The notes under the pieces were generated by a model. That model worked only from the letters and a program-made list of their open reading frames with translations, was not told the origin of the DNA and ran no database searches. From Hyphomicrobiales bacterium (lineage in GTDB: Bacteria > Pseudomonadota > Alphaproteobacteria > Rhizobiales > Rhizobiaceae): a stretch of 64,000 nucleotides of DNA. Below, piece after piece: positions 20,527-32,347 of this stretch. Numbering within the stretch: position 1 is the stretch's first letter; each line of letters opens with the position of its first letter. The DNA is taken from positions 335,114 through 399,113 of the forward strand of contig UICE01000001.1 of NCBI GenBank assembly GCA_900471815.1, given 5' to 3'. The position numbers and the translations under genes are program-made.

Positions 20527-21417
20527 ATGGACATCTCCTTGCTTGAATCCGCTTCAATCTCTAAAGATCAAAGCATCATGTCGCAGGTTGATTCAACATC
20601 TTCGCCATTTACGGCTCCACAGATTGTCTCGGTGCTTGGCCGAATCGGGACTATGGAGGTTTGCCTTGCGCAAACCGAGGACGAAATTGCCTCCTCCCAG
20701 CAATTGCGGTTCAAAGTATTCTTTGACGAACTGGGCGCCAAAGGTTCTGCAACATTAGAGCAGCGCGACGCTGATCGGTTTGATCCCTTTTGCGATCACC
20801 TCCTTGTTTATGACACAGCAATACCTGGACCAAAGCACAAACAGATCGTTGGAACATACCGACTCCTGCGTTCCGAAAAAGCGTTCGAGACAGGCGGTTT
20901 TTATACTGCAAGCGAATTTTCCATCGAACGCCTCGTCGCCGCCAAGCCGGATTTGCGTTTTCTCGAACTTGGCCGTTCCTGTGTCCTGCCTGAATATCGC
21001 TCGAAACGTACTGTCGAATTGCTCTGGCAAGGCATCTGGACCTATTGCCGGTTCCATTCAATTGGCGTGATGTTTGGATGCGCATCCTTCCAAGGCACTG
21101 TTCCGGCCGCCCATGCTTTGCCGCTCTCCTTTCTTCATCACAATTGCCGGGCAACGGCCGACTGGGATGTCAAAGCTTTACCTGCTCTTTATCAAGCCAT
21201 GGACCTTGTTCCGAACGAAGCTATCAATGCCCGTGTGGCACTCTTTGCGATGCCACCCTTGATCAAAGGTTATTTGCGACTTGGTGCAATGATAGGTGAT
21301 GGTGCCGTTATCGATCACGATTTTGGCACAACGGATGTTTGCATCATTTTGCCCGTTAGCCGCATCTCCGAACGCTACGTCAGCCATTATGCGGCCGAAT
21401 CGAAACGTTTCGGATAA
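20527..21417 (+). CDS. olsB: Ornithine-lipid N-acyltransferase OlsB (3-hydroxyacyl-ACP:ornithine)
   Basis: Catalyses the first step of ornithine-lipid synthesis, transfer of a 3-hydroxyacyl group from ACP to the alpha-amino group of ornithine. The GNAT/hemolysin-like fold shows LRFKVFFDE, FCDHLLVYD, IVGTYRLL and LELGRSCVLPEYR. The ATG at 20527 (GAGGGTC upstream) gives 296 residues, the size I recall for Sinorhizobium OlsB; a longer frame from 20452 has no ribosome-binding site. OlsA, the second enzyme, is not in the window. Confidence 0.88.
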   Translation: MDISLLESASISKDQSIMSQVDSTSSPFTAPQIVSVLGRIGTMEVCLAQTEDEIASSQQLRFKVFFDELGAKGSATLEQRDADRFDPFCDHLLVYDTAIPGPKHKQIVGTYRLLRSEKAFETGGFYTASEFSIERLVAAKPDLRFLELGRSCVLPEYRSKRTVELLWQGIWTYCRFHSIGVMFGCASFQGTVPAAHALPLSFLHHNCRATADWDVKALPALYQAMDLVPNEAINARVALFAMPPLIKGYLRLGAMIGDGAVIDHDFGTTDVCIILPVSRISERYVSHYAAESKRFG

Positions 21418-21522
21418 ACATCGTTTTATCACCTGTGGAGAATATCGCAGTTTGACTCTGCAGAGGTGTGTAAATTCGCGGATACCGAATAGATTGCTCC
21501 TGCTTAGCTCAGGAGACAAGTT

Positions 21523-24246
21523 TTGGCCGAATTGGCATCCTCTGTAATTGAACAATCCCCATATGAAGCGAATATCTCGGCGCGTCCAACGCCGATGATG
21601 GAGCAGTATATCGAGATTAAGGCGACTAATTCTGACAGTCTTCTGTTTTATCGAATGGGTGATTTTTACGAGCTTTTCTTCGACGATGCGGTTGAGGCAT
21701 CCAGAGCGCTTGGAATTACCCTGACAAAGCGTGGGAAGCATCTCGGCGAGGATATTCCGATGTGCGGCGTCCCGGTCCATGCCGCGGATGACTATTTGCA
21801 AAAACTTATAGCAAGGGGCTTTCGGGTCGCTGTTTGCGAACAAATCGAAGATCCCGCCGAAGCGAGAAAACGTGGTTCGAAATCTGTCGTAAAACGTGAT
21901 GTCGTTCGTCTGGTTACACCTGGAACCATCACTGAAGAGAAACTTCTCGACCCATCCGAAGCGAACTATCTAATGACTCTCGGCCGGGTCAAAGGTACCG
22001 ACAAAGCCCAATTTGCCTTGGCTTGGATTGATATTTCGACCGGTACATTCCGCGTCAGTGAGTCGGATGCTTCGCGCTTGCTCGCTGATATTTTGCGTGT
22101 CGATCCTCGTGAGTTGATTGTCGCTGATACGGTTTTTCACGATCCGGAATTGCGCGGTGTTTTTGATGTGGTCGGCCGCGCAGTCAGCCCACAGCCGCCA
22201 AGTCTCTTTGACAGCGCAACGGCTGAAAATCGCATACAACGCTATTTTGATGTCGGCACTCTGGATGGTTTCGGCCAATTTTCACGCGCTGAACTCTCCG
22301 CCATATCGGGCGCTATCGCCTATGTTGAAAAAACACAGCTCGCGGAACGCCCTCCCTTGATGCGTCCGGAGCGGGAATCAGAAGGTTCCTCGCTATTCAT
22401 CGATCCGGCGACGCGAGGGAACCTTGAACTGCTGCGTACGCTTTCCGGCAAGCGCGAGGGCAGCTTGCTGCGAGCGATTGATCGCACGACTACCGGCGGC
22501 GGAGCGCGTCTTCTGGCCGAACGTCTGACATCACCTTTAACAGATACCACAGCCATATCCGAGCGTCTCGACTCCATCTCATTCTTCCTTGCGAGGCAAT
22601 CCCTTGCCGATCTGATGCAAGGAGCCCTGAAAGGCGTTCCGGATATGCCCCGCGCATTGTCGCGGCTGGCTGTCGGTCGTGGCGGCCCCCGTGATCTTGG
22701 GGCTCTCGCGCTAGGTCTGGAAGCCGCCTCCGAGATTTTTCACTTGTTTTCGGGTGAAGAATTACCGTCGGAACTTGCCCGCGTTCGCGAATGTCTCGCC
22801 CAATTGCCTCTGGATTTTGCCACACACCTTGACCGGTCTTTGGGTGATGAATTGCCGTTGCTAAAACGTGATGGGGGATTTGTTCGTGCGGAGTATCACG
22901 CCGAACTCGATGAAATGCGTGCTCTGCGGGATCACTCGCGCCGGATCATCGCTGGCTTGCAAGCCGACTATATGGAAACCACAGGCATCCGATCACTGAA
23001 AATCAAGCATAATAATGTGCTGGGCTACTTCATCGAGGTAACTGCGAACAATGCTTCCGTCATGACGGATAGCGTTGAGGCAAAGAGCAAGTTCATACAT
23101 CGTCAAACAATCGCCAATGCCATGCGGTTTACAACCACCGAGCTGGCTGAGCTTGAAACCAAAATCGCAAATGCAGCAGAACGGGCTCTTTCGATCGAAC
23201 TTGGTATCTTCGACGCTTTGACAAATGAAACGATTCTCAATGCTGACGCCATACGTGCTGGCGCACTCGCATTATCAACCCTTGATGTATCCGTTGCTCT
23301 GGCTGCTCTCTCCGGCGAACAGGGATATTGCCGCCCACTTGTCGACGACAGCTTAGCTTTCGAGATTGTCGCCGGGCGTCATCCTGTGGTCGAGCAATCC
23401 CTTAGACGGCAGGCAGAAAATCCTTTTGTTGCTAACGACTGCAATCTCTCGCCGCTCACCACCGGTAAAGGAGCCATTTGGCTCCTGACGGGCCCCAATA
23501 TGGGCGGTAAATCAACTTTTCTGCGCCAGAACGCGCTTATAGCCATCCTCGCCCAAATGGGTTCTTTTGTCCCTGCGGGTTCAGCGCATATAGGCGTGGT
23601 CGATCGGCTGTTCTCCCGCGTTGGTGCATCCGATGACTTGGCACGCGGCCGCTCTACATTCATGGTAGAAATGGTCGAAACGGCTGCGATTTTGAACCAG
23701 GCAACGGATCGTTCCCTTGTGATCCTTGATGAGATCGGACGCGGCACTGCGACTTTCGATGGTCTTTCCATCGCGTGGGCAGCGGTTGAATATTTGCATG
23801 AGAAAAATCAATGCCGCGCAATCTTTGCAACGCATTTTCATGAAATGACTTCGCTTTCCGAAAAGCTTGAGCGCCTAAGCAATGTAACAATGCGGGTAAA
23901 GGAATGGGACGGAGACGTTGTATTTTTGCATGAGGTTGCCAAGGGTGCAGCCGACCGTTCCTATGGCGTGCAGGTGGCACGTCTGGCGGGTTTGCCGGAA
24001 GCTGTCGTAAATCGGGCCCGCGATGTTTTGCATCAGCTGGAAGCTGGCGAAACCTCTGGCAAAGCGGATAAGCTAATTGATGATTTGCCGCTGTTTTCCG
24101 TAGAGGTAAAACGACAGGCACCCAAGCCAGTCCAAGGCAAAGACAGTGCGCTCCTTGTCGCCCTATCGGCAATTAACCCCGACGAGTTGACCCCACGCGA
24201 AGCACTTGAAGAACTTTACCGCCTGAAAGGACTAAGCGCGCATTAG
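21523..24246 (+). CDS. mutS: DNA mismatch repair protein MutS
   Basis: Recognises base mismatches and recruits MutL. The 907-residue protein has the mismatch-binding domain with the [15 protein letters not shown] segment (the Phe-x-Glu wedge lies in this region of family members), the connector, clamp and lever, and the ATPase with Walker [10 protein letters not shown] at 657-665 and Walker [10 protein letters not shown]. The TTG start at 21523 is supported by a CAGGAGA ribosome-binding site. It is upstream of glnD. Confidence 0.98.
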   Translation: MAELASSVIEQSPYEANISARPTPMMEQYIEIKATNSDSLLFYRMGDFYELFFDDAVEASRALGITLTKRGKHLGEDIPMCGVPVHAADDYLQKLIARGFRVAVCEQIEDPAEARKRGSKSVVKRDVVRLVTPGTITEEKLLDPSEANYLMTLGRVKGTDKAQFALAWIDISTGTFRVSESDASRLLADILRVDPRELIVADTVFHDPELRGVFDVVGRAVSPQPPSLFDSATAENRIQRYFDVGTLDGFGQFSRAELSAISGAIAYVEKTQLAERPPLMRPERESEGSSLFIDPATRGNLELLRTLSGKREGSLLRAIDRTTTGGGARLLAERLTSPLTDTTAISERLDSISFFLARQSLADLMQGALKGVPDMPRALSRLAVGRGGPRDLGALALGLEAASEIFHLFSGEELPSELARVRECLAQLPLDFATHLDRSLGDELPLLKRDGGFVRAEYHAELDEMRALRDHSRRIIAGLQADYMETTGIRSLKIKHNNVLGYFIEVTANNASVMTDSVEAKSKFIHRQTIANAMRFTTTELAELETKIANAAERALSIELGIFDALTNETILNADAIRAGALALSTLDVSVALAALSGEQGYCRPLVDDSLAFEIVAGRHPVVEQSLRRQAENPFVANDCNLSPLTTGKGAIWLLTGPNMGGKSTFLRQNALIAILAQMGSFVPAGSAHIGVVDRLFSRVGASDDLARGRSTFMVEMVETAAILNQATDRSLVILDEIGRGTATFDGLSIAWAAVEYLHEKNQCRAIFATHFHEMTSLSEKLERLSNVTMRVKEWDGDVVFLHEVAKGAADRSYGVQVARLAGLPEAVVNRARDVLHQLEAGETSGKADKLIDDLPLFSVEVKRQAPKPVQGKDSALLVALSAINPDELTPREALEELYRLKGLSAH

Positions 24247-24342
24247 CGCCAAGACGTATTACTGCCTGCTTCAAAATGTAATCATTTCGTTTGGCGCAAA
24301 TTCGCGCTATAGCGTGCGGCCATCATTTGTAAAGTCGTGTTC

Positions 24343-27156
24343 ATGAGCGCCACAGACCTGAAACTGGAACAGATCGTCAGCCCGGACAGGCTTCATCAAC
24401 AATTTGAAGATCTCGTCAAAGCGGCAGCCAAGCAGGGCAAACCGTCTGTCGAGCGCAGCGATGTTTTGCAGCTCATCAAGCAAACGCTGGAACTTGGCCG
24501 CAAAAGCGCTGAAACGATGCTGATGCAAGATGCCCGCGGCACGCGATGCTCCGTGCGTCTCTCATGGTTGATGGATCAGATCATTACGGCGCTCTATAAT
24601 TTTGCAACCCGCCATGTTTATCCCGCAGTTAATCCTTCGACTTCAGAGAAAATGACGATCATAGCGGTTGGTGGTTATGGCCGCGGCGGTCTGGCTCCAG
24701 GTTCTGATATCGATCTGTTATTTCTCCTACCCTATAAGCAAACCCCCTGGGGTGAGCAGGTGGTCGAATACATTCTATATATGCTTTGGGATATTGGCCT
24801 GAAAATTGGTCATGCTACCCGCAATCTGGATGAATCAGTCCGCTTATCGCTTTCGGATATGACCATCCGCACCAGTATTCTGGAGGCACGCTATATTTGC
24901 GGCAATCAGGAGCTGTTCGACAAGCTCATTGAGCGATTTGATAAAGAGGTTGTTGAGGGCACCGGTCCCGCCTTCATCGAAGCAAAGCTTGCAGAGCGGG
25001 ATGCGCGCCACAAGAAATCCGGCGCAACCCGCTATCTCGTCGAACCGAACGTAAAGGAAGGCAAAGGCGGTCAGCGCGACCTGCATACACTCTTCTGGAT
25101 CGCCAAATATTATTATCGCGTCAAGACAAGCGATGAATTGGTCAAACTGGGCGTGCTTTCGCGCGCGGAACACAATATTTTCCGCAAGGCTGAAGACCTT
25201 TTATGGGCAGTTCGCTGCCACATGCACTTTCTTACAGGAAAGTCCGAAGAACGTCTTTCTTTCGATATACAGAGCGAAATCGCAAGGCGCCTTGGCTATA
25301 CCGCGCATCCCGGACAACGGGATGTCGAGCGCTTTATGAAACATTACTTTCTTGTGGCGAAAGAAGTTGGCGATCTAACGCGTATCATTTGTGCTGCGCT
25401 GGAAGAGGAGCAGGCGAAGCATGTTCCAGGTTTCAACCGGATTTTCCTCACTTTTTCGCGCCGAAAACGTAAATTGGCGGGAACCACGGATTTTGTTGTC
25501 GACAATCACCGCATTACGATTGCCAATGACGGAGTATTTCACAAGGACCCTGTGAACCTCATCCGTCTTTTCCATCTTGCTGACAAACATGGGTTGGAAT
25601 TTCACCCGGATGCGATGCAACTGGTTACGCGCTCTCTTTCTCTGATCAAAGCAGACCTGCGCGACAATCAGGAGGCCAATAAACTCTTCCTTGAAATCCT
25701 GACTTCAGAGCGCAATCCGGAACTTATCCTACGCCGCATGAACGAATCCGGCGTATTGGGTAAGTTCATTCCGGATTTTGGCAAAGTCGTCGCGATGATG
25801 CAGTTCAATATGTACCATCACTACACCGTTGATGAGCATTTACTGCGATGCATCGCAGTAATGTCCGAAATCGAGCGCGGGGAACTCGAACAGGAGCATC
25901 CCTTAGCCAATCAGATCATGCCCGGCCTGAAAAAGGACCGTAGTCTCATATATATTGCGCTTCTGCTACATGACATTGCGAAAGGCCGCCCGGAAGATCA
26001 TTCCATTGCAGGTGCACGTATTGCTAAACGCATATGCCCGCGCTTGGGTCTTTCTAAGGCCGATACCCAAACCGTGGCCTGGTTGGTCGAACAACATCTG
26101 ACAATGAGCATGGTCGCGCAATCACGCGACTTGAATGATCGCAAAACAATCGAAGACTTTGCCGAGATTGTACAAACGCTCGACCGCATGAAACTGCTGC
26201 TGATCCTGACGATCTGCGACATAAAAGCAGTCGGCCCCGGTGTGTGGAACGGCTGGAAGGGGCAGTTATTGCGAAATCTGTTCTACGAAACGGAATTGAT
26301 GCTTACAGGCGGTTTTTCGGAAGTGCCGCGCAAAGAGCGAACCGACCACGCCAGAGCGCAGCTTGAGCATGCTCTGTCATCGTGGCCGCAGGTCGAACGT
26401 CAATCTTATCTCGCACTTCACTATCAGAACTACCTGCTGACAGTGAGCATTGCCGATCAGGTGCGCCATGCGACCTTTGTTCGAGAATCTGACGCCAGTG
26501 GCAAGACACTTGCTACCATGGTGAAAACTCACGATTTCGAAGGTGTGACGGAAATTACTGTCCTTTCTCCAGATCATCCGCGACTTCTATCCGTCATCGC
26601 GGGTGCATGCGCGGCTGCAGGCGCGAATATCGTCGACGCACAGATTTTTACCACTAGTGATGGGCGGGCGCTCGACACAATCCTGATCAGCCGTGAATTT
26701 GCAACTGACGATGACGAGCGGCGGCGCGCCACGCGCGTTGGACGTTTAATTGAGGACGTATTGTCGGGTAAAACCTATCTGCCTGAGATGCTTGCCTCCA
26801 GAACAAAGCCTAAGCGCGCTGCAAAGGCATTCAAGATTACGCCCCGGGTGGAGATCAACAATACTCTATCAAACAAATTCACGGTAATCGAAGTTGAAGG
26901 TTTGGATCGTCCGGGCGTTCTGTCAGAGATTACAGGAGTAATCTCCGACTTATCGCTCGACATTGCCTCGGCACATGTGACGACATTCGGCGAAAAGGTT
27001 ATCGACGTGTTCTATGTGACCGACCTTGTTGGCCATCAAATTACCAATACGACCCGGCAAAGCCGCATCCGTAAAAAACTTCTCGCGCTTTTCGGCGAGG
27101 GCGACATTATTACAGCCCAGCCTCAACGGCAAAACGCCCTCATGACGGCAGAATAG
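24343..27156 (+). CDS. glnD: Bifunctional uridylyltransferase/uridylyl-removing enzyme GlnD
   Basis: The primary nitrogen sensor, which uridylylates and deuridylylates PII proteins according to glutamine. The 937 residues carry a nucleotidyltransferase site ([15 protein letters not shown], 110-124), an HD hydrolase site (H543-D544 in LLLHDIAKG) and two C-terminal ACT domains. The ATG at 24343 is preferred to the GTG two codons earlier. Its stop is two bases from the murJ start. Confidence 0.97.
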   Translation: MSATDLKLEQIVSPDRLHQQFEDLVKAAAKQGKPSVERSDVLQLIKQTLELGRKSAETMLMQDARGTRCSVRLSWLMDQIITALYNFATRHVYPAVNPSTSEKMTIIAVGGYGRGGLAPGSDIDLLFLLPYKQTPWGEQVVEYILYMLWDIGLKIGHATRNLDESVRLSLSDMTIRTSILEARYICGNQELFDKLIERFDKEVVEGTGPAFIEAKLAERDARHKKSGATRYLVEPNVKEGKGGQRDLHTLFWIAKYYYRVKTSDELVKLGVLSRAEHNIFRKAEDLLWAVRCHMHFLTGKSEERLSFDIQSEIARRLGYTAHPGQRDVERFMKHYFLVAKEVGDLTRIICAALEEEQAKHVPGFNRIFLTFSRRKRKLAGTTDFVVDNHRITIANDGVFHKDPVNLIRLFHLADKHGLEFHPDAMQLVTRSLSLIKADLRDNQEANKLFLEILTSERNPELILRRMNESGVLGKFIPDFGKVVAMMQFNMYHHYTVDEHLLRCIAVMSEIERGELEQEHPLANQIMPGLKKDRSLIYIALLLHDIAKGRPEDHSIAGARIAKRICPRLGLSKADTQTVAWLVEQHLTMSMVAQSRDLNDRKTIEDFAEIVQTLDRMKLLLILTICDIKAVGPGVWNGWKGQLLRNLFYETELMLTGGFSEVPRKERTDHARAQLEHALSSWPQVERQSYLALHYQNYLLTVSIADQVRHATFVRESDASGKTLATMVKTHDFEGVTEITVLSPDHPRLLSVIAGACAAAGANIVDAQIFTTSDGRALDTILISREFATDDDERRRATRVGRLIEDVLSGKTYLPEMLASRTKPKRAAKAFKITPRVEINNTLSNKFTVIEVEGLDRPGVLSEITGVISDLSLDIASAHVTTFGEKVIDVFYVTDLVGHQITNTTRQSRIRKKLLALFGEGDIITAQPQRQNALMTAE

Positions 27157-27157
27157 T

Positions 27158-28750
27158 ATGAGCCTCGTCAAGAAATTTGCGACCGTCGCGTCCGGCACAT
27201 TGATGAGCCGTGTCTTTGGTCTTACCCGCGAAATGCTTATGGCCGCAGCTCTGGGAACGGGTCCGGTTGCGGATGCGTTCAATGCTGCCTTCCGATTTCC
27301 CAATACCTTCCGCCGATTGTTTGCGGAGGGTGCATTCAACGCAGCCTTTGTGCCTCTTTTTGCAAAGGAAATTGAAGCCAACGGTATAGATGGGGCCAAG
27401 CGGTTTTCTGAAGAAGTCTTTGGCGTTCTGTTCAGCGTTCTGATGGCTCTGACCATTATCATGGAACTGTCCATGCCTCTCATCGTGCGAACCGTGATTG
27501 CTCCGGGATTTGTCGATGATCCGCAAAAGTTCGGCAATACGGTTTCGATGGCGATCATCATGTTTCCATATCTGGCATGCATGTCGCTGGCAGCCATGAT
27601 GGGGGGAATGCTGAACTCCCTTCACCGTTATTTTGCCGCTGCAGTAGCGCCGGTTTTCCTGAATATCATTCTGATCGGAGTGCTCGCCTATGCCTGGTAT
27701 GCCGGCCATGACGGGATCGCAATTGGCTATGGCCTTTCCTGGGGTGTAATGGCTGCGGGGCTGGTGCAATTGACTATCGTCTGGTTTGCCGTGCGTAAAG
27801 CTGGAATATCGATTGGCTTTCGCCGCCCCCGCATGACTGCAAACGTCAAACGACTTTTGGTTTTGGCTTTACCCGCAGCAATTACAGGCGGCATAACGCA
27901 GATAAATCTGCTGATAAACACCAATATCGCTTCCGGTAAGGAAGGCGCAATTACGTCACTGGCAAACGCTGATCGCGTCTATCAACTCCCACTCGGCGTT
28001 GTAGGTATCGCTGTCGCAACTGTGCTCTTGCCTGAACTTGCACGCGCCCTCCGATCCGGCAATTTGAAGGAGGCGGGCAACCTCCAAAATCGTTCGGTCG
28101 AGTTCATCTTGTTTCTTACATTGCCAGCCGCTGCAGCGCTTCTGGTCATGTCCGAGCCGATTATTCGGCTCTTGCTCGAACGCGGCGAATTTACCGCTGA
28201 GTCAACAAGCCGTGTTGCGAATATTCTTGCGATATATGGTCTTGGCCTACCCGCCTTCGTGCTGATCAAGGCGTTCATACCCGGCTTTTTCGCACGTGAA
28301 GATACCAAGACGCCTATGATCTTTGCGGCCGTTTCGGTGGTCATCAATATAGCCATGGCGCTGACACTCTTTCCCATTTTGGCAGAGACAGGCATTGCCA
28401 CCGCCGAAGTGACAGCTGGATGGGTCAACGCCATCCTTCTGTTTGCTACTCTTATCTGGCGAGGGCATTGGGGACGTGACATCCCGCTTTTGACCCGTAT
28501 ACCGCGATTGATCATTGCCGCTGCCATTATGGCGCTTGCATTGTCCTATGCAATCAAATGGGCGGAGCCCTATCTCGTCGCGCAAGCACCTGTCCATGTT
28601 CAGGCAGCTGGCGTTTTCGGTCTCATCTTCATGTCGATGGTCATATATTTCGCATTGGCCTTTGGCAGTGGCGGCGCAAGTCTTGGCATGATCCGCCGCA
28701 ACGTAAAGCGCCGTGCAAAAGCACCTGAACCACCAGCGGAGAATCCATAA
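27158..28750 (+). CDS. murJ: Lipid II flippase MurJ
   Basis: Flips lipid II across the inner membrane for peptidoglycan synthesis. It is a 530-residue MOP-superfamily protein with about 14 membrane helices. Conserved features include the N-terminal SLVKKFATVASGTLMSRVFGLTRE and the PNTFRRLFAEGAFNAAFVP region. The gene starts two bases after glnD and its stop overlaps the next start (TAATG), so it is part of a compact operon. Confidence 0.97.
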   Translation: MSLVKKFATVASGTLMSRVFGLTREMLMAAALGTGPVADAFNAAFRFPNTFRRLFAEGAFNAAFVPLFAKEIEANGIDGAKRFSEEVFGVLFSVLMALTIIMELSMPLIVRTVIAPGFVDDPQKFGNTVSMAIIMFPYLACMSLAAMMGGMLNSLHRYFAAAVAPVFLNIILIGVLAYAWYAGHDGIAIGYGLSWGVMAAGLVQLTIVWFAVRKAGISIGFRRPRMTANVKRLLVLALPAAITGGITQINLLINTNIASGKEGAITSLANADRVYQLPLGVVGIAVATVLLPELARALRSGNLKEAGNLQNRSVEFILFLTLPAAAALLVMSEPIIRLLLERGEFTAESTSRVANILAIYGLGLPAFVLIKAFIPGFFAREDTKTPMIFAAVSVVINIAMALTLFPILAETGIATAEVTAGWVNAILLFATLIWRGHWGRDIPLLTRIPRLIIAAAIMALALSYAIKWAEPYLVAQAPVHVQAAGVFGLIFMSMVIYFALAFGSGGASLGMIRRNVKRRAKAPEPPAENP

Positions 28751-29136
28751 TGGCCCGCGGAATTGGACTGATCACACTCGTCGTTGATGACTATGATGAG
28801 GCGATTGCCTGGTACACAAATGTGCTGGGTTTTTCCGTTGAGAGCGACACTAAACAATCGGAAACAAAGCGCTGGGTGGTTGTCTCACCGGAAAGAGGTG
28901 GCGCAAAGCTGCTTCTTGCTCGGGCTCAAGGCCCGCAACAACAGCAAGCGATAGGCAATCAGACAGGTGGCCGTGTTGCCCTGTTTCTCTATACGGATGA
29001 CTTTTCAAACGATCACGCGAAAATGCTGCGTGCAGGTGTGAAATTTCTCGAAGAACCAAGACATGAAGCCTATGGCAGCGTAGCTGTTTTCGAGGATCTC
29101 TACGGCAATAAATGGGACCTGTTGCAGCTCAAATGA
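28750..29136 (+). CDS. VOC (glyoxalase/bleomycin-resistance) superfamily protein
   Basis: A small (128 aa) vicinal-oxygen-chelate fold protein: GIGLITLVVDDYDEAIAWYTNVLGFSVE opens a typical beta-alpha-beta-beta-beta module, and EDLYGNKWDLLQLK closes it. Such proteins bind a metal and act as lyases, isomerases or resistance factors. The metal ligands cannot be assigned confidently. The start overlaps the murJ stop, which implies co-translation. Confidence 0.85.
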   Translation: MARGIGLITLVVDDYDEAIAWYTNVLGFSVESDTKQSETKRWVVVSPERGGAKLLLARAQGPQQQQAIGNQTGGRVALFLYTDDFSNDHAKMLRAGVKFLEEPRHEAYGSVAVFEDLYGNKWDLLQLK

Positions 29137-29223
29137 TGGTAGGGCTTGAATCCCATGCTTTGCTCTGCCAGAACCGCACGTCATGGCTATCCACCTTGGC
29201 CGAAGAAGAATTAAGGACGATTT

Positions 29224-30303
29224 ATGAGCACGTTTGAACCGCTCGTTTTTTCCGGTGTTCAACCAACCGGAAACCTGCACCTTGGCAACTATCTCGGCGC
29301 AATCCGCCGTTGGGTCGCTTTGCAGGAAAACAATAATTGCATCTATTGCGTGGTCGATCAGCACGCCATAACGCAGGCGATTTCTGTCTGGGGCGGGCCT
29401 TCGGAGCTTTTGCGCAACACGCGTGAGGTTACAGCTGCCTTTTTGGCTGCTGGAGTCGATCCGAAGAAACATATAGTCTTCAATCAAAGCCGTGTTCGCC
29501 AGCATTCTGAACTCGCTTGGATATTTAACTGCATCGCCCGGATGGGCTGGCTGAACCGCATGACACAATTCAAGGATAAGGCTGGCAAGGATCGCGAAAA
29601 CGCGTCCGTTGGCCTATATGTCTACCCCAATCTGATGGCTGCTGACATTCTCGTCTATCGCGCTACGCATGTGCCGGTTGGCGAGGATCAAAAGCAACAT
29701 CTCGAACTGACCCGTGACATCGCGCAAAAATTCAACACTGATTTTTCCGACCGGATCTCTGAACTTGGCCTTGGAATAGAGACCCAGTCAGGCGACGAAA
29801 CCATATCAAGCTTCTTTCCATTGACTGAACCAGTCATTGGCGGCCCTGCCGCACGGCTTATGAGCTTACGCGACGGCACCAAGAAAATGTCGAAGTCCGA
29901 CCCGTCGGATCTTTCCCGAATCAATCTCATCGACGATGCCGATACGATTTCCAAGAAGATCCGAAAGGCAAAGACAGACTCCGATCCTTTGCCTTCCGAA
30001 GTCGATGGCTTAAAAGACCGACCCGAGGCGGACAATCTGGTCGGCATTTATGCCGCTTTGACGGATACCGACAAGGAAACCGTACTTCGCAACTTCGGCG
30101 GACAGCAATTTTCCATTTTCAAGCCAGCGCTAGCTGAGCTAGCTGTTGAAAAGCTCTCGCCTATCGCTGATGAAATGCGCCGCATTTCCGCTGACCCCGG
30201 TTATGTCGACAACGTTCTCAAGGATGGTGGCGAACGGGCTAGTGTCCTTGCGGAAAAGACGATGCATAAGGTTCGTGATATCGTTGGCTTCCTTCAAGAC
30301 TAG
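29224..30303 (+). CDS. trpS: Tryptophanyl-tRNA synthetase
   Basis: A class I aminoacyl-tRNA synthetase that charges tRNA-Trp. The HIGH-type motif is HLGN at 19-22 and the KMSKS loop is at 221-225. The length (359 aa) is typical of bacterial TrpRS. The ATG at 29224 has an upstream purine-rich stretch. It is followed by a universal-stress gene. Confidence 0.97.
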   Translation: MSTFEPLVFSGVQPTGNLHLGNYLGAIRRWVALQENNNCIYCVVDQHAITQAISVWGGPSELLRNTREVTAAFLAAGVDPKKHIVFNQSRVRQHSELAWIFNCIARMGWLNRMTQFKDKAGKDRENASVGLYVYPNLMAADILVYRATHVPVGEDQKQHLELTRDIAQKFNTDFSDRISELGLGIETQSGDETISSFFPLTEPVIGGPAARLMSLRDGTKKMSKSDPSDLSRINLIDDADTISKKIRKAKTDSDPLPSEVDGLKDRPEADNLVGIYAALTDTDKETVLRNFGGQQFSIFKPALAELAVEKLSPIADEMRRISADPGYVDNVLKDGGERASVLAEKTMHKVRDIVGFLQD

Positions 30304-30345
30304 ACAAGGCTTGCAGACGATCGACGCTTAAGGCAGGTTGCACAA

Positions 30346-30834
30346 ATGGTATCAAAACGTCTCAGCCGCGAAGCTGGCCATCGCCGTAAATTTCTGGCCA
30401 TTATTGATGAAACCCCTGAATGTGAGCGGGCGGTTGCTTATGCAGCCCGCCGTGCCAAGACCACTGGGGGTGTTTTGCTGCTCCTGTTTGTCATCGACTC
30501 AGCGGACTTTCAAGCGTTTCTCGGAGTTGAGCAAATCATGCGGGCCGAGGCTGAGGAAACCGCAAATTCCACGCTTAGCAAGTTTGCCGCCAGCGTTCGG
30601 GAAAGTATTGGCATAGAGTCTGAACTTGCCGTACGAGAGGGGATAACCTCAGAAGAGATCCAAAAACTCATCGAAGAAGATCAGGATATTGCCATCCTGG
30701 TTTTGGCTGCCGGTTCCGGCAAGGACGGCCCGGGGCCACTCGTTCAGTCATTAGCAGGTCGGGAAACCTTCTCTATTCCCGTGACCGTCGTGCCCTATAA
30801 CCTCTCTGACGAAGATCTGGACGCTATTACCTGA
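30346..30834 (+). CDS. Universal stress protein (UspA family)
   Basis: A 162-residue single-domain Usp fold: RKFLAIIDETPECERAVAYAARRAKTTGG at the start and ILVLAAGSGKDGPGPLVQSLAG at the end. The latter is a variant of the GxxGxxxxxxG ATP-loop of this family, so ATP binding is possible but not certain. It lies between trpS and the NifU-like gene; this is a familiar order in Hyphomicrobiales. Confidence 0.87.
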   Translation: MVSKRLSREAGHRRKFLAIIDETPECERAVAYAARRAKTTGGVLLLLFVIDSADFQAFLGVEQIMRAEAEETANSTLSKFAASVRESIGIESELAVREGITSEEIQKLIEEDQDIAILVLAAGSGKDGPGPLVQSLAGRETFSIPVTVVPYNLSDEDLDAIT

Positions 30835-30933
30835 CGGCATTCTTAAAACGTGATATAATCTTGACTTGAAGAGAATGGTTTAAAGGCCTATATGCTTTTT
30901 GAATAGTTCTAAACTAGGGACGCGAGATACGCC

Positions 30934-31512
30934 ATGTTTATCCAGACCGAAGCCACGCCTAATCCAGCAACATTGAAATTCTTGCCGGGAAAGGTGGTGC
31001 TTGAGGAAGGCACCGCTGATTTTCGGGATGCAGCTACCGCAGGTGACGCGTCACCTCTCGCTGCCAAGATCTTTGCAGTTCGCGGCGTTTCCGGTGTATT
31101 CTTCGGATATGATTTTGTAACTGTGACTAAAACGGATGCGCCCGAATGGCAGCATTTGAAGCCGGCGATCCTCGGCGCCATCATGGAGCATTTCATGTCC
31201 GGCGCTCCAGTTATGGCGAATGTGACAGATATTGCTGACAATGCTCAGCGTGAAACTGAAGGCGAGTTCTTCGACAGTGCCGACACCGAGATCGTTGATA
31301 CGATCAAGGAATTATTGGAAACACGGGTTCGCCCCGCTGTCGCTCAAGATGGTGGCGATATTACATTTCGCGGCTTCGAAAATGGCACGGTGTTTCTCCA
31401 CATGAAAGGCGCATGCTCAGGCTGCCCCTCTTCCACCGCAACGCTCAAGCACGGTATCCAGAACCTGCTGAAGCACTTCGTTCCGGAAGTTCAACAGGTC
31501 GAAGCTATCTGA
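30934..31512 (+). CDS. NfuA-type iron-sulfur cluster carrier (NifU C-terminal domain)
   Basis: Carries and delivers Fe-S clusters. An N-terminal Nfu_N domain (about 1-90, MFIQTEATPNPATLKFLPG) is joined to a NifU domain holding the cluster-binding CSGC motif (C161, C164). It follows the Usp gene by 99 bp and ends in a strong terminator. Confidence 0.95.
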   Translation: MFIQTEATPNPATLKFLPGKVVLEEGTADFRDAATAGDASPLAAKIFAVRGVSGVFFGYDFVTVTKTDAPEWQHLKPAILGAIMEHFMSGAPVMANVTDIADNAQRETEGEFFDSADTEIVDTIKELLETRVRPAVAQDGGDITFRGFENGTVFLHMKGACSGCPSSTATLKHGIQNLLKHFVPEVQQVEAI

Positions 31513-31522
31513 TGTAAAGCTC

Positions 31523-31550
31523 GAAGCCCGCGCAAGCGGGCTTCTTCTTT
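31523..31550. terminator. Terminator between the NifU-like gene and xylG
   Basis: A perfect 9-bp stem (31523-31531 with 31536-31544), GCAA loop and T-rich tail on the plus strand. It separates the convergent NifU-like gene and the xylose transporter operon. Confidence 0.9.
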
Positions 31551-31553
31551 ATA

Positions 31554-32333
31554 TCAGTTAACGGCGCCTGGTCCAGGAATTGCTCCGGGTGGACATTTGC
31601 CCAAGATGATCATGCCGAGCACCTCATCCTCATTTACATCGCCGACCTTTGCGGTTCCGACGACCTGACCATTCTTCATCACCGCGACACGATCTGCGAG
31701 ATGGAAGACGTCATGAATATCGTGGCTGATAAGGAAAATGCCTATCCCTTCGCTCTTTAGCTGCTTGATTAGCTCGCCGACCTGCGCTGTTTCCTGCGGG
31801 CCAAGTGCTGCTGTTGGCTCATCCATGATAAGTATGCGCGCGTTAAAGAGAATAGCTCTCGCAATTGCTACAGACTGACGCTGACCACCTGATAGGGCCT
31901 TGACCGGATCCTTAAAGCGTTGAAAGCGCGGGTTGAGACGCCCCATCACTTCTCTTGCACTGTGTTCCATCGCAACATCATCCAGCGTACCCCATGGCGT
32001 CATCAGTTCTCGCCCGAGATATAGATTGGCCGCCGTATCCACATTGTCGGCCAGTGCAAGGGTCTGGTAAATCGTCTCAATGCCGTAGGCTTTCGCGTCG
32101 CGCGGATTGTTGATCGTGGCCTCTTCGCCACTAACTTTGATCGTACCGCTATCCCGTTTGTAAGCGCCGGATAGAATTTTGATCAATGTCGATTTTCCGG
32201 CACCATTATGCCCAAGGAGAGCAACAACTTCCCCCGGGAAAAGATCGATTGATGCGCCATCAACTGCACGGATACCTCCGAAGGCAATTGAGATATTTTC
32301 CATATCGATGAGAGCGGTTTGTTTGTTTGTCAT
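31554..32333 (-). CDS. xylG: Sugar ABC transporter ATPase (xylose importer, single ATPase domain)
   Basis: Powers the sugar importer encoded by the two genes upstream. At 259 residues it has just one ABC domain (Walker [10 protein letters not shown] 41-49, signature LSGGQRQS, Walker [12 protein letters not shown]). E. coli XylG has two fused domains, so here a homodimer is implied, as in FrcA-type transporters. The ATG at 32333 has a strong GGAGGAGA ribosome-binding site. It is 14 bp from xylH and the last gene of xylF-xylH-xylG. The gene name rests on its neighbours. Confidence 0.85.
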   Translation of the reverse strand: MTNKQTALIDMENISIAFGGIRAVDGASIDLFPGEVVALLGHNGAGKSTLIKILSGAYKRDSGTIKVSGEEATINNPRDAKAYGIETIYQTLALADNVDTAANLYLGRELMTPWGTLDDVAMEHSAREVMGRLNPRFQRFKDPVKALSGGQRQSVAIARAILFNARILIMDEPTAALGPQETAQVGELIKQLKSEGIGIFLISHDIHDVFHLADRVAVMKNGQVVGTAKVGDVNEDEVLGMIILGKCPPGAIPGPGAVN

Positions 32334-32347
32334 AATTTTCTCCTCCC

